Positions 28,501-41,269 of a stretch of DNA of 64,000 nt are shown here, in pieces. This DNA is from Warburgia ugandensis. Its lineage: Eukaryota; Streptophyta; Magnoliopsida; Canellales; Canellaceae. Numbering within the stretch: position 1 is the first letter of the stretch; each line of letters opens with the position of its first letter. The position numbers and the translations under genes were made by a program. The DNA lies in assembly GCA_035236585.1 (NCBI GenBank), contig CP141135.1, positions 61,782,190 to 61,846,189 on the forward strand. Reading direction: 5' to 3'. A model generated the notes under the pieces. That model searched no databases. It was not told where the DNA came from and worked only from the letters and a program-made list of their open reading frames with translations.

Positions 28501-31500
28501 AATGACACTTCACAGACAATGCAAATAGCAAGTCTATTTAGATCAAGGTCGACTGTAGTACGATCCATCTTTAATTGTTAATGAGGATATTAGAAGTGCT
28601 GGTGGTGTTGAAACTCCAAGAAAGTTGGAAGTCAAGGTGAAAGAAGTAGTGGATCTCGGAGACTATGGATTTCATATAGTTTTAGAACTTAGCCAGTGAA
28701 AGACAAGCAAAACATGGTGGTTTCTAAATCAACTTACTTTCCTTGGAAATGCTAAAAAAGTTTGATTCAATTTGCAGTTGGTTTTCAAAAAGCATCTGGC
28801 TCCAATGACACTACTGAGATTCACCTTTTTGGTGGATTTCAGTGATTCCTATGACTCCAGGAACAGGTCGAAACACAAAGTCTATGTTGGATTCCTCATG
28901 GTGGAATCCATCTTGGTTTTTCAAAGCCGACTTTACCACCCCATTTCAACTACCCTTCCGACACCCCTGGATCTGCAACAGAATGCAAGAGAAAAGTAAG
29001 AACGAACAAGCATGAGATATTCAAAACAGCTATATTGTACAAGGACAGAGCAATGGCCCTGAAGTAGGCAGCCCCAGCGCACGAAGCTCCTGCATATGCA
29101 GGGTCCAGGGAAGGGGCGGACCACAAGGGCCTAAAGTACACAGCCTTACCTTGCATTTTGCAAGAGGCTGTTTCCACTCCTTGAACTATTCAAAAATTAA
29201 AGGATCAATCTTGCAACCAGAGGTGGAAATATTTATGAGCATAGAAAAGACGTGTCAGTGGGACTTATAATGTATCTCCATTCTGTTGTTAATGTTTTAG
29301 ACCAAGTCCACTATTTTGCTAAAAAATATTCTTATTCAGAATGTTTCATAATGTTACTTACAACAAAAATCACAATTTCCTCATCGTTCTGAACTCCTCA
29401 CTCTTTTAGGGAAGTCGACTTTCAGAAGGAAGGTTGATATGCTATGGAATCCACCTTCAATTCTACCTGTTCTTAGTGTCAAGCATAGTGGAATCAGCTT
29501 GTCATTGAAATCCAAAGAGAAGAAGATATCTCAGTAGTATAGGAAAGTTGGTTGATTTTCCCAAAAAATCACTGGCTGTTTAACTAAGATGCTGGACTTC
29601 TCCTGGCCCAATCTCATACAGTCCTAAAGAACCCTCAACAAAACTATTAAGCTTCTCCAACAACTCTGAGAACTCCATAAAAACTTTCTTATAGGAATTT
29701 CCTAAACTTTCATCCGGAAAAACTCTCCACTATCATCTTAATCCTTGATTCCTGTTTCTACCTAAAGGGATTTCTATCGTGAATAAGGGATGGTAACTCC
29801 ACCATACATAATACTGAGATAGGGTGTGCATATTGTTGTAAACTGTAAAGTTGATCTCATTATTTGAATTCACCTCTCTGACAAAACCTCCTCTGTGATT
29901 CAAACCATCCTGCACTTGCCAATTTTAGCACTATATCTTGTAATTTCGGTTGTTCAGAGAAACTGAAACCAAGAAACCATCTATAGTTTACATGCCTAAT
30001 GGAAGACTAGCCCAATCAAGTGAAGCAACAAAATATAAGGCCTCAACAAGTGCTGAGACAATACTAAACTCATCCTTCAGGGCCTACATGTTTACTGGTA
30101 AAATATAACATGATAAATTACAATTTACTGCCGACATCAAGTGCCTCAACAATATAGATCCTCATCAACTGAAACATTGAAATATCATGCATAAGAGAAC
30201 TGCAACATTTCTCTGGGAAAGAGCATAGCTTAACACCTAGGCCAGGTGCTCCTGCCAATGACTCAACAATCATTGAGGATCTATAGGTAGAAACATTGAC
30301 CAATATATTGTAATGTGATAATCAACAACTTTTTGCATATCCACAGTCCTCCTACATATCACGCTTACGTAAACCATATCACCGCTGGCTACATTTAAGG
30401 TATAAAGTTCAAAGTCGGGAAAAAGTAAATGTGGGAAAATTTCAAAAATTTTGGAAAAAGGCCAGGAAAAAGACGGAAAATTTTATATTTTATAAAATTT
30501 AAAAGAGAAAAAAATAATAGCAACCTATTCAACAACTTCTTAAGTATAAAATTATATTATTATAAAGTAAAAAATCATTATCCTAGATAAGAATTGTATT
30601 ATTATAGGGAAATTTGAATCTTAGTATTGAAATGTTTGAAAAAATAGAAATTTATTAAACAAAAAGTTGTAAGAATTGTTGTCTTTTCTAAAAGACAGGT
30701 TTTAAATGGAAAACTCCAAACATACGAGTTTTGTTGAAAGTATGATATGGCACATGAAAAATAATGCAATTTTTTAAACAAACTATGAAAAAACAGGAGT
30801 TTTTTGTAACTATGGCTACAGCAACACCAGAGAAAAGTTCTTGGGCCAAGAAATCAACCTCCTTCATTAGTTCTAAGGATGTTGTTGGCTTACACTGATG
30901 AAGAGCAACCTTGCGAGTAGAACAAAATACTTTAAGCCTTTCAGTACACCAGTTGAATAATGTTTTGGGGAGCGTTAGTCTACATATAGGGGTCTAATAC
31001 CCTTTATCCTCTAAAAATCAAGACAAAACTTGCTATGAAGCCAGTGGTAACTACTCATACCAAAGTATTTAGAGAAGTATCTAAAATGAAATCATCAGCC
31101 CTAACTTATGGAGATGCTTCAATTTCTTGCTTGTGCTGAATAAGACTTATTGAGGTTAATTACCACCATTTTTTTCTGGATAATTTATTGCAGGACTCAT
31201 GTGTCTGGTCCCTTTTTCTCATTAGAGCTCATCGAAATATTTATTGCGTCCATGTCCAAATTTAATCTGTTATTTCCAGATCTTCCTTCCTTAACCTAGT
31301 TCCCCTAAAATCAAATCCTCACACTGCGATATTCCTTCTCTTATAGTTTACTGTTTATTGTTTATGTCCTACAAACTGACTGTTTCATTCTTACCATCAG
31401 TGATTCTTGTTACAAATTGGATCACTTCAATTTTCTGGAACGCCCACTACAATGTGTTATATAATTTCTGAACTGGGGACACCATCTGGCCTTTAGCTAA

Positions 31501-34500
31501 CTCCAAGTACTCTTAGAGGGTGGGTGATCAGGAGAACTCAACATATTCAATGTGGGATTTAAGTGTTGAGCTCTTTAGTCAATCAGTTCCAACATTGTGC
31601 TTTAATGTTATTTTTTGAATTTTGACACATTGGAGAAATGAACTTATGTTGCTACAGATGATGTCAAAGGACTAACAAGCTACAGGTAACAAGTGGCAAA
31701 GAGGTCAGCTCCCTTCTCACTTTCCTTTTTCTTTGCCAGATAAAAAAAAAAAGCATTATTTACTAAGAAATCATTCTTCCAGAAAGTTTGCTACAAATTC
31801 ATTCTCTTTCTAGCCTGGTATGGGTGTTGATGTTGAGACTAATGAGACATCAAGATCATTTCATACAGTAAATATTTCATGAAAACTTGGCCATATGATG
31901 AAAATACTTACCATTTTCATCATTTGTACACCTTGCTTTTCTTGAATACACAATGAATATGAGCTTCCACTTCTCACTCCTTTATGAGGACACATGTTCC
32001 TCTATTTGGTTATTATAAGAAAGGTACTCAGTGTTGTTGCCTGTCAAAAGTAACCTAGTCTGGGTGGACTGTTTAGCTATTGGTGGGATACCCTTTTGTT
32101 GCACTATAAGACTCTTGACTTATTAACTTTCTAGTTGCTGAGACAAATACTTTTTAACAGGTTTTAGTTCTCCCAGGTTGTGCTTAGCAGGAAGAACATT
32201 CCAATGGGTCGAGCCACCAACAAAATTGCCATTTATTAGAGGGTCATGAGCTACATTAGTCAAAAACTTCAAAATCGCTTTTTCGAACCATGTTTAACAT
32301 ATATCAAGTTATTACTCTTAGGATGAAAAGTCTCTGTCATACCTAATCACAGCTCTGAAATAGTTTACAACGTGACAGCAATACCAACTTTTATACATAA
32401 AGAACCTTTTTTATTGACCGCTACATGACGAATCTATAGCCTTCGTAAAGGGCAGCCCGATGCATGAATCTTCTATGTATGCGGGGTCTGAGGAAGGGGC
32501 GGACCACAAAAGGTCTATAGTACGCAGCCTTTCCATACATTTTTTGCAAGAGACTGTTTCCACACCTCGAACCCGTGACCTCCACATCATCTATAGCCTT
32601 CATCTACATGTTAAAATATATGTTTGAACTACTGTACATTCTCATATTAACACTCATAGCTGACTTAACAAATTAAAATAAAAAAACAAGATAGAAAGAT
32701 CAATTCCACACAAACTATTGTACATTCTCATATTAACATTGATATCCAATTTAACACATTAGCATAACAAAAAACAAGATAAAAAAGATCAATTCCATGT
32801 ACATACCATCTTTTCAGCGGTTTGCAAGTAGATACCAGTGATTTTATACAACCCTGACATTTTGTGCCTACATATTCGTCAAGCCCTTGCTTGAAACTTT
32901 GGACTTCGTTTAATTCAAAGTGCTACAAATAGTTCTGATGGGAGAAGTGTTGTCCCAAGCTTTATTGCATTCTGGAACCGAAGTTTGAGAAGGAGTGGTA
33001 AGTAAAGAATAAGACAAGACAAAACAGGTTCTAGGTCGTGTGAGCCAATGACTGACCTGGCAAATATTGTCTATGGAGTTCAGAAGAGTCAAAAGAGTAT
33101 CTAATTGAATCAGTAGGCCCAGACTGGGATCAGTGAGGTCAATGGTTGACCCAAGTTTATAAAGTTGTATCCCACTTTAATTTTTGAACTTGAACTTAGG
33201 TTTGGCTTCCAAAAATAGTTATCTGTTCACTTTGTTGAGACAAAAAGCTAGCTACTGTATCCTCTTGTTATATATTTGTGGAGAATAAACATAATATAGA
33301 ATAAGATGGCTTATGTCTGAGGATACATTTCCTATGATCCCATCTTGGTAGCGCTAGATGTATCTGAACTGTATATAAAATCAGACCCAAACAAAGATTG
33401 TCAATCATATAGGAGAAGCATGGAGAAGGTTTTTTCTTAGAACCTCAATGATGTGTCCAGGTACGTCTTTGAAATTGTTATAAGAAGGACCAGCAGCATG
33501 AAAAGACAAAAGAGATATCAGCAAAAGCAAAGCAAAAAAAAGGATAAAATACTCATTGCAGCCGTCCCCCTGCCCCACCCAAATCAATATTGCTTTTTGT
33601 TGTTCCATATTCCTGATCCCTTTACTCATTACTTCTCCACTGGCTCTTCAACCAGAATAAACAGAAAATACTCCCATCTTTACTGTAGTTGAAAAGGTGA
33701 CAAGTGCTCGATAACATGCATTTGGACTTCAAAACAAGTACCTTCTATTCTCAAGTCATGATAAGGGGAGAAACAAAAACAAGTCAAAACTATGAAGAAA
33801 AGGTATGAATATCATGGATTCATGAGTGTGAAAATAAAACTTAATGAAATGAATTAATAAGAAATGATTTACTGAATCAATTACTTGAAAACTATAGACC
33901 AAAAAAATGAGTAGAAAATTAAAACCAAAAGATCAGCAAAGTATTGATACATGAAGAGCAGCAAACAGAAAGTAACATAAGATTAAATAAGCTCCAAAAC
34001 ATATCCTAAATGTTATAAAAACCATAAAACAACTGAATTAAGAGTTACTATTAGTTACCAAATGGCATAAGATGCAATTAATTTACAGAAAATTATACAA
34101 GTTCCAGATTCCATAGCTTCTCCTAAGACTTCAAATTTCCATAAATGATTTGCTAGCCACTGATGAGACCAAATAGAAGAAAGCCTCCAAATCAGTAGTA
34201 GTCTAACCAGGTAATCTAGACATATTACTTGACAATATTCAGTCTTTTACATGTAAAGGGCATTTCTTTCCTTTTTCTCAGACCACAGTTAATTGTCATG
34301 GGCATCCTAAATTGATGGAGACATGCATATATGGGTTATGCCAATTCCATTGTTTTTTTTTATTAAAAAAAGATTAAGTTTCCTCTTTAAAGCATTCATA
34401 TTTTCTACTCTAGGCCCATTATTGTCTTTTATTCACTTTTGTTTCCAGCACAGCATCCCGTTAACACCTTTGCCTTTGAGATACGACCTCATAGTTCCCC

Positions 34501-35719
34501 CATGAATTGGTCTTCCAATAGACTAACATCGAATTGTCAACGAAAAATCTGGCAGAGCAGGCACTATCATTTGGTCTATCCATTTAAAGGCCCACCAAAT
34601 TGAAGCCAATTGATTGTCTGATGAATCAAAGACATAAACATGGTGGCTCTTAAAGCAGTTTCAGATATATTTAAATGGGTTCTTTACCTAACTGAATATT
34701 TTTTAATTATATAGTTGGGTCTTCCTTGTAATATTATCATAAGGCCCGCTTTGGCAACCATTGTTGACTCATCACTTGGGAAACAGGTAAGACTAGATCC
34801 AAAAACTCAAATAGCTTCTGCTTTTAACATCAAACATTAACATAGAAAAATCCTGGTGGCTTCATCTGATACAAACAAACTACAACCAAAAGCAGATATA
34901 TTTTCCTCAGAGACAAGTATGATAAAGCCCTATCTTTTCCCTAACTACAACCTGAGATCAAAGGGCGTTTTCACAAACCTCCAGCAGATGTTCACGGGCC
35001 TTCAAAATCATTGCAGCACCAATAAGCATAGCTACATGCGCATCATGCCCACAAGCATGCATTTTCCCTGGAGCTTTGCTCTTGTGATCCCATTCAACAG
35101 CTTCCTGCAAGGAAATTCTGAAATTAACAACTAAACGCGTATAAAATCATCTTTTCTAGACAACTGAAATTTTAAAATCTGCTAAACCTGAAAAATCCTA
35201 CAAAGAAGCTTAAACAGTGGACAGAATTTTAAAACAAACCTGAATAGGTAGAGCATCCATATCTGCTCTAAGAGCAACAAAAGGAGGAAGCCCAGTACCG
35301 ATTGTAGCCTTAATTCCAGTTTCAGCCAAGGGAAATCGATAACTAACACCCATTTGATCAAGTTCTTCTCTTATTAATCGACTTGTTTCGACTTCTTCAT
35401 AAGCAAGTTCTGGGTTTTCATGGATTCTTCTCCGTATTCTCTTCAACCAATCAGCAGTATCTTTGCGATTGGCTAGGCAAAGGATCTCTTGTGAATCACG
35501 GTTGTCCCAGAGTCGTTTAGTGGGAGAATGAAGAGTCGAACAGGAACTTGTGTTGGTGTTATTTGAATCTTTTGGGCTGAAAAGGGAGGTTGGTTTTTTG
35601 TAAGAACAATCGAGATCGGGAGATGAACTGCCTGCAATGCAATTCAGAACCGTTAGAGAGAGAAACAGGGAGATTAAATTGAGACCCATTCGTCCTTTCT
35701 TTTGTTTTCTGAAATTCAT
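25544..35719 (-). CDS. ILL6: IAA-amino acid hydrolase, ILR1-like 6 type (five exons)
   Basis: The gene encodes a 471-residue M20D metallopeptidase-family amidohydrolase that hydrolyses hormone-amino acid conjugates; in Arabidopsis, ILL6 acts on jasmonoyl/IAA conjugates in the ER lumen. Coding exons, in gene order: 35719-35240, 35104-34979, 27526-27212, 26183-26055 and 25909-25544. Every junction is GT-AG in phase 0, giving 160+42+105+43+121 codons plus stop. The start at 35719 is the first in-frame ATG; a second ATG at 35689 (residue 11) directly precedes a hydrophobic signal-peptide segment (about residues 11-30) and is a possible alternative start. Family motifs: [26 protein letters not shown] ending exon 1, the metal-site motif ACGHDAH (Cys178, His180), QPAEEAG (Glu213/Glu214), HVSHEHP (His238), MGAEDFSFY (from residue 408) and GHSPYF (His441). 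Length matches ILL6 (about 464). The C-terminus ends YLNENG, with no KDEL/HDEL-like signal. All catalytic residues are present, so the gene looks intact. Assignment to the ILL6 subclade is from remembered similarity. Confidence 0.93.
26287..26362 (-). mobile_element. Au-type SINE 3' fragment in ILL6 intron 3
   Basis: The sequence gggcagccccggtgcacgaa...ggggtccggggaagggg...cacaagggcctatagta matches the 3' half of the Au SINE. It is in the same orientation as the host gene. The tRNA-like head is missing. Confidence 0.7.
29067..29186 (-). mobile_element. Au-type SINE, 5'-truncated, in ILL6 intron 2
   Basis: It contains ggcagccccagcgcacgaag, catatgcagggtccagggaa, ccttaccttgcattttgcaa and gaggctgtttccac in the Au order. 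The B-box and A-box parts are absent. Same orientation as the host gene. No convincing TSD seen. Confidence 0.75.
32445..32588 (-). mobile_element. Au-type SINE, 5'-truncated, with 13-bp TSD
   Basis: It runs from the 3' end gggcagcccgatgcatg through ggggcggaccacaaa, tacgcagcctt and gagactgtttccacacctcg to the B-box (ctcgaacccgtgacctcc). It is flanked by exact 13-base repeats atctatagccttc at 32432-32444 and 32589-32601. It inserted in ILL6 intron 2 in the same orientation as the gene. The A-box end is missing, so 5' truncation accompanied insertion. Confidence 0.8.
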
Positions 35720-36140
35720 TGCAACAAGACTGAGAGAGAGAGAGAGAGAGAGAAAACAGGAATGCAGAGACGCAAACAGAGACAAAGGAGAAATGTGAGT
35801 CTGAAGAAAGAGAGGAGGAAGAAAAAGAACGGAATCACAGAGAGACAGAGAGAGAGAGAGAGAGAATTAGATTCAATTGCACACCTTTCCCTCGTGGGCT
35901 TAAAGGGCAAGGCACGCGTGTCACTATCAGTGGAATTTTGCTCTGCGGTTTCAAAACTCACGTGGGCGCATTACGAGAGAGAGAGAGGAGTGGGTGTGGA
36001 GCCCTTTATCCACCATTGTCAGTTTCTTACCTGCAGTAGATGTTGCAGGAGCTGCTGTTTATATGCTGATGCTTTGCTTGGCTCAGCTTTACGCGGAGAG
36101 AGAGAGAAAAACGAATTTGGTATAACTCCTTTTCAAATAT
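35720..36140 (-). promoter_or_regulatory. 5' leader and proximal promoter of the ILL6-like gene
   Basis: Upstream of the ATG, read on the minus strand, the sequence is pyrimidine-rich with CT tracts (plus-strand GA runs at about 35730-35753 and 35842-35865), typical of a plant leader or Y-patch. A TATAAA on the minus strand (plus 36058-36063) lies about 340 bases before the start codon and is the best TATA candidate. A G-box CACGTG is at 35959-35964 and a palindromic CACGCGTG at 35913-35920. G-boxes are targets of MYC2-type bHLH and bZIP factors, which would fit a jasmonate-responsive ILL6. The transcription start is not known, and the G-box could lie within the leader. Confidence 0.45.
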
Positions 36141-36268
36141 GACACGATAAAATGGGCTGACTTTTCTGCCGAACTATATTTCCTGCTCCTGCCCCAGATA
36201 ATAAAACGAAGGACGACAAGTACTGGTGGACACCAAGTTTTAAGCAATCTCAGCTAAGCATTACCCAC

Positions 36269-36319
36269 TTCCTAGACCCTACAGAAACGGGAGCTTCGTG
36301 CACTAGAGCTGCCCCTTTT
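36269..36319 (+). mobile_element. Au-type SINE 3' end fragment
   Basis: The sequence cttcctagaccctacagaaa...gggagcttcgtgcac...gctgccccttt is the last about 50 bases of an Au SINE in plus orientation. It lies about 550 bases upstream of the ILL6 start codon. Confidence 0.6.
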
Positions 36320-37778
36320 CAATGTGCTCGTTTCTTCAGGAACCCGACCTGAAACGACCTTACGGGGTCAGGGCAAAAAATAATTATTGACACGAGCCAC
36401 ACCAAGGCGGAAAATTTGTGACCCTTGGTTGGGCAGGGTTGAGGTAAGGTGGCACAAAATATGCCCCCAAGCCGCCCCATTGCCATCCCTAATGGCTTCG
36501 TCTCATCGTATGATGCTCTAGCTGGGGCCTGAGAGAATAAGCTAGGCTCAAATTTTTGGTAATTCTAACAGGTCATATGATGGTCTTTTCTCATATAGAC
36601 ATGCCCACTGGACAACCCTTGACTTATCTAAGTGGAAGGCTCACAAGGTCAAAGATCTGGCACAGAGTTCCACTATTTTTGTAGGGAGTCATTGAATTTA
36701 GAGAACTAAGATAAGGGTAACTAAGGATGAATCGACAGTATTGTGAAATCCTCATTGACTGATTCTGTAAACCACTAGAAACATTATCTTTCTGGTGTCC
36801 ACTTCCTCTATCTTGTTTTATTTTATCTCCAAATTTTCATATTTTTTTCAAGAGGGATGCTAATCTTTTTGTGTTTATTTTATCTGCAAAGAGTTCTTCC
36901 TTTTACTGAGAGGAATGCTAATGTAGGTTGCACATAACATGGCAATTTATCCTCTAGGGCTCTACTTTTTATAATGGGTCTCTCCCCTGACCTTGAAAGG
37001 TCTCAGCCCTATTCAATCGTTGTGATTTTTTGTGCTTAGCAGAAATGAAACTTTGAGGTCACTTGTGATGCAAGCCAACGAGACCATTTGCATCATATAT
37101 TTCTTGATGCAACATGAAATGTGAAAATAACAACAATAAAAATAAAGAAGAAGTCATGACTCAATAAGAACAAAATAATGTTTTAACTTTTCTTTTAAAA
37201 AAGTGAAAATATCTTATAGTGCATTCAACTTTAATAGAACATCTACTACCAAATGAGAGACAAAGTTGTCAAATTGAAAAGAAATATAATATATAAAGTT
37301 ACTAAATCTAAATTGAAAAATCCTAACTCATATAATAAAAAATAGAGAAAAAGATAGCTGACTATTGTCGCTGAGCATCCTACATCAGCCTCTTCTACTT
37401 AACCAAAATTCATGTTGGAGTTGAGCACAATGGCTAGTAGAAGAGCTCTCTCATGTCCATAACCATTTGGTTGCTTTCTTATTTCCTTTTTTACTTTTTG
37501 TTGTAGATCCAATGACTGGATGATCACGAGCCTCTTCCATAGTTATATGATCCCTAGTTCTTAATCTCCAACTGCGAAGCCCTTCGATGGTCGTAAGATC
37601 CTAGATTGCTACGTGTTGGCTAGGATCCTCAAAATACCATCTGCATGAACATCATTTCTTGTTTTGTCATTGGCAGCCATGATGGGAATTAGTCCTCACC
37701 CTAATATCAAATAACACAGCTTTAAACATGAAAAATACAAAGCAATGATATATGTGCCCCTTCATGTTTCAATGAGCC

Positions 37779-37781
<3 letters not shown>
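36320..37781. other. Intergenic stretch without recognised gene
   Basis: Upstream flank of the ILL6-like gene. Apart from a short G/C-richer part (36340-36490) it is AT-rich; no motif or domain was recognised. Confidence 0.5.

Positions 37782-37866
<85 letters not shown>
37782..37866. repeat. (CT)n microsatellite, 85 bp
   Basis: A pure TC/CT repeat in intergenic DNA. Confidence 0.97.
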
Positions 37867-37867
<1 letters not shown>

Positions 37868-40800
37868 ATTTCTTTGTTCATTTTGATATGTCCTCAATCA
37901 AATATTCTTAGTACCAAAACTCACATCTATTGAAATTTTTTAAGGTTCTCAATTTTAGGCTTAGGGCTTTTATGGTCATAAAATATACGGTAAGAGGTTT
38001 TTTCGTTTTACACTGGCTATTACATTGCCATAAGAGGCTTAGAAATGAAGGCCTTATGTATTTCCATTAGAAATGAGTTTTAGTACAAGAACATCTTATT
38101 GAGACCAAATCAAATTAATATCTTAAATTAATAATAATAAAAAAGTAGACCCAAACACCATTTTTCTTCAATACATATCATTATTACATATTTATGGAAG
38201 TCTCCAAATATCCTTTAAGTTCGAGGATGGCTACTATTAGTTTCTATTTTTTCTTGAAGATAATTACAATATTTCATATATATATTTCTTGGAGATTAGC
38301 TCAAATTGCATCCCAAGTGAAAACAATAGTCTCTCATCATGCTCTGTTTTCAAAAGAAAAAACCTAAGTAGAAAGCACAGTCATGAAAACCTTCAGCATT
38401 TAGTAACTTCCATAACAGCTAGGGAGAATTTCATAAACAGGTCCACTAGAATAAGGCTCACATGACAGGAGAAGAGATAAGAATTCACAATTGCTAATAA
38501 TTTGAAAAGAGACACATTCTGCTAATCAAGCGGCACATATATCATTATCCAAAAAATAATGACTAAGACAAAGCATCAACTTCTTCCATCTATTAAACAC
38601 CATCTTGAATCCATAAGATTAGGAAGTCTTACATTCACAAGACTAGTAAGGATCTTCAAATTTCCATTGAAAATGTGAAAAACTTCACAATACTTCAATT
38701 TAAGTAAAATATCTAGTATTAAATAAGAAACATAGTTGCACATTCATAGCAAATCTAATATACACCATAACTGATAGAAACTAAAATGAGGAATGCTAGG
38801 CTAGAGGTCCTAAATTGACCTTAGGCAGAAGCACCCAACATTTGACACTAAGAGGGCTACCTCTGAATGATCTAAGTCATTCGTTTCACTATTTTTGGTT
38901 TGGATAACCAATAGTTTAAACAACATGAAGATTGAGTAATTCTAGAATTTGAAGAAATGTATTTTTTATCACAACACATAGATAGTTAGAACTTTTGTAC
39001 AGCAATGGTGTAAATTCAACTCTGAAAAACATGATTCTTATGATACAAGAATCATCCAGTTATTTTGATTTATTTATTTATTACTAGCTATCCAAATTCA
39101 AAGTAATGAGATGAATGGATTAGATCAAACAAAAAATTGACTTTCTTCTTAACTGAGGTCAATTTAGGGAGTTTTACTCTCCAATTATTGTCAACTTTTG
39201 TTTATTAGTTATTGAAAGTCGAAGCAGTGAAGAATTACATCATACCAAAACTTCAGTAAAATGTTATTCCCAACTTGTACATTTGAGTTGTGGGTAACTG
39301 TGGTATAGCATTTGTCTCTGGGAAAATTGAAACTTTGGTATAGCATTTGTTATGGTCAGCCACTACCAAAAATTGGCTCCCTTAGTGCCAAATATTGGGC
39401 ATTTGTAGCTAAGGTTAGTTTAGGGAGTCTCTCTCTCGTCAGCCAACCACCATGTCAAAAAGTCTTAGTGGTCAAATTGAAGTCCACAATTCAATGATTA
39501 AAAAAAAAAATTCTGCACATCAGGTGGTTTGGATTGTTCGAGATAAAAATACCCAACCACCATATGATTCGTCACCTTTTATTTTCAATTATCTAATATC
39601 TTATCAATTAAAGATGGGTTAGCTTATCTTTGTGGACCATCTAGTGCACCCCACTTTGAACCCATTTTATGCTCTCTAATTTGGTCATCCTGATCAGCAG
39701 CTTCGTTTATTATGAAATGCATGGTCAAAAAAAGAAAGCAAATTCCATTCCAATTCCTCTCATTATTGGATCTGGCAAGATGTGGGCCCTATTAATCTTG
39801 GCTCCTTCCCCAGTCAGTTCACCCAGCCATGAAACCGTCGTTCTCCATCAGGTCGACACAGTGCAGCAAGTCCCATCCTCGATGTGGACCTTGCAAAAGA
39901 CAAAAATTGTTAGCATTAAATATCCGAAGCTGATATGGGCAATGAATGGAGACCGCTTGGCATATCACTAGGCTAGGATTAATGGCTTGGCCTTCCAAAC
40001 TGCATTTCCTCCCAGGAACTGAAGGCGACAACGAAGATCCAATCACATCCATGCACGTTTAACTGGTTTTCCCCCTAACATCAAAACTATAACATATTAA
40101 AAGAACAAGAAAACTGAGGACTTATGTTGCAGTTACTCACAGCAACGTCTAATCGAGGATCTTTTCTTTGTCCCATTTATTGTATTTAATAAGAATATAA
40201 TGAACGGCCATTAAAGCAAGAGCAACGTACTCACGATGCGGCGAAATAAAAAGTAAACTTCTTTCTCAACGAAAAATTTGCCCTTCATATTTCCTTGTGT
40301 GATTATGTTCAGCTACTCATATTATGCATTGGAAAATTTATCTCGGATGAGGCACTGACAATCAAATCAATAGTCACGAAACATGGATCCACATGTGAGG
40401 TGGACTCCAAAGTTCAACTCAAATAATGTTTAACATACATCTTCAATTATTTGAGCAGATAGCATGGGCAAATCTGCAAATCTAGCCTCTTTTTTTGCTT
40501 TCTTTTTCTTTTGGTCAGGTGGCAAATTTTATTCTAATTTCATCAATTTTGTGCCAAGATCTATACTCATAAGGTATGTGGAAGGGATAAAAAGCTGAAT
40601 GAGGAAGTACCTGTGCAAGTTTAGCATTTTAAAGCGAAAATACTTGCTATCAATTGTACTTAAGCACGCAGTGACTATTCCGTTTGTTTAAACCACTAAT
40701 AATTGATTCAATCATATTACTACACACTAACAGCAAGTTTGTCATCAAAAGAAAATTGGTCAAACTTCAAAGAAGCATATATATAAAGCAGATAAAATAA

Positions 40801-40913
40801 ATCCAAACTTCAAGAAGCACATATGCACTAAAACATATTAGATCTTCTTTCTATTCTTTTGTGTAAATATAAACGGAATATAGGAAATTATTCATATCTA
40901 ATATATATATATA
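37867..40913. other. Intergenic AT-rich stretch
   Basis: No gene, RNA gene or clear transposon recognised. Short open frames (39312..39497, 39669..39971) have no recognisable domain. Confidence 0.5.
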
Positions 40914-41092
40914 GGGGAACAGTAATTTTAGCAAGAAGTTGTAGGTGTAAAGTTTAGGCAACATGTGATTGGCTGAAAAAATATTTATAACTACTATTTC
41001 CTTTGACTTTTTCTATTTTATGCTTTTTTCCAGCCAATCAAGTCTCACCTGCTCGTTGCACTTGTATGAAATAGCTGAAATTAACACACCCC
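40914..41092. mobile_element. MITE-like element with about 60-bp terminal inverted repeats
   Basis: The left end (ggggaacagtaattttagca ... gtgtaaagtt ... catgtgattggctgaaaaa, 40914-40978) pairs imperfectly with the inverse of the right end (ttttccagccaatcaagtct ... gcacttgtatgaaatagctg ... aattaacacacccc, 41026-41092). The core is short and AT-rich with no coding capacity. These are features of a small non-autonomous DNA transposon. No superfamily assigned, as the TSD is unclear. Confidence 0.55.
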
Positions 41093-41209
41093 AACCATAT
41101 ATAAAAAAGTTTTTAACTATTGTTTTCTTTAACTTTTTTTGTTTTTTCCTAGCCATTCAAATATCACATGTTCTTTGCACCTACATGAAATAGCTAAAAT
41201 TAACACATC

Positions 41210-41269
<60 letters not shown>

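Larger units (their letters stand above)
27527..34978 (-). other. Intron 2 of the ILL6-like gene, about 7.45 kb
   Basis: Between exon 2 (ends CTGGAG, then GTTTGTG) and exon 3 (preceded by TGTGTTAG) lie 7,452 bases, far more than the other introns (135, 1,028 and 145 bases). It holds two 5'-truncated Au-type SINEs (29067..29186 and 32445..32588) and otherwise AT-rich sequence with no reading frame I can assign. Short open frames inside it (for example 28772..28999 and 33453..33692) show no recognisable domains. Confidence 0.85.

Noticed and set aside
35720-35785. Upstream extension of ILL6 exon 1 to 35785
   Set aside because: The frame is open but begins with TTG and encodes a Ser-Leu run from a CT repeat; the first ATG is at 35719 and a signal peptide follows.
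35702-36142. 146-residue plus-strand open frame opposite the ILL6 start
   Set aside because: It is antisense to the 5' leader and first codons of the real gene, made mostly of GA-repeat Arg/Glu runs.
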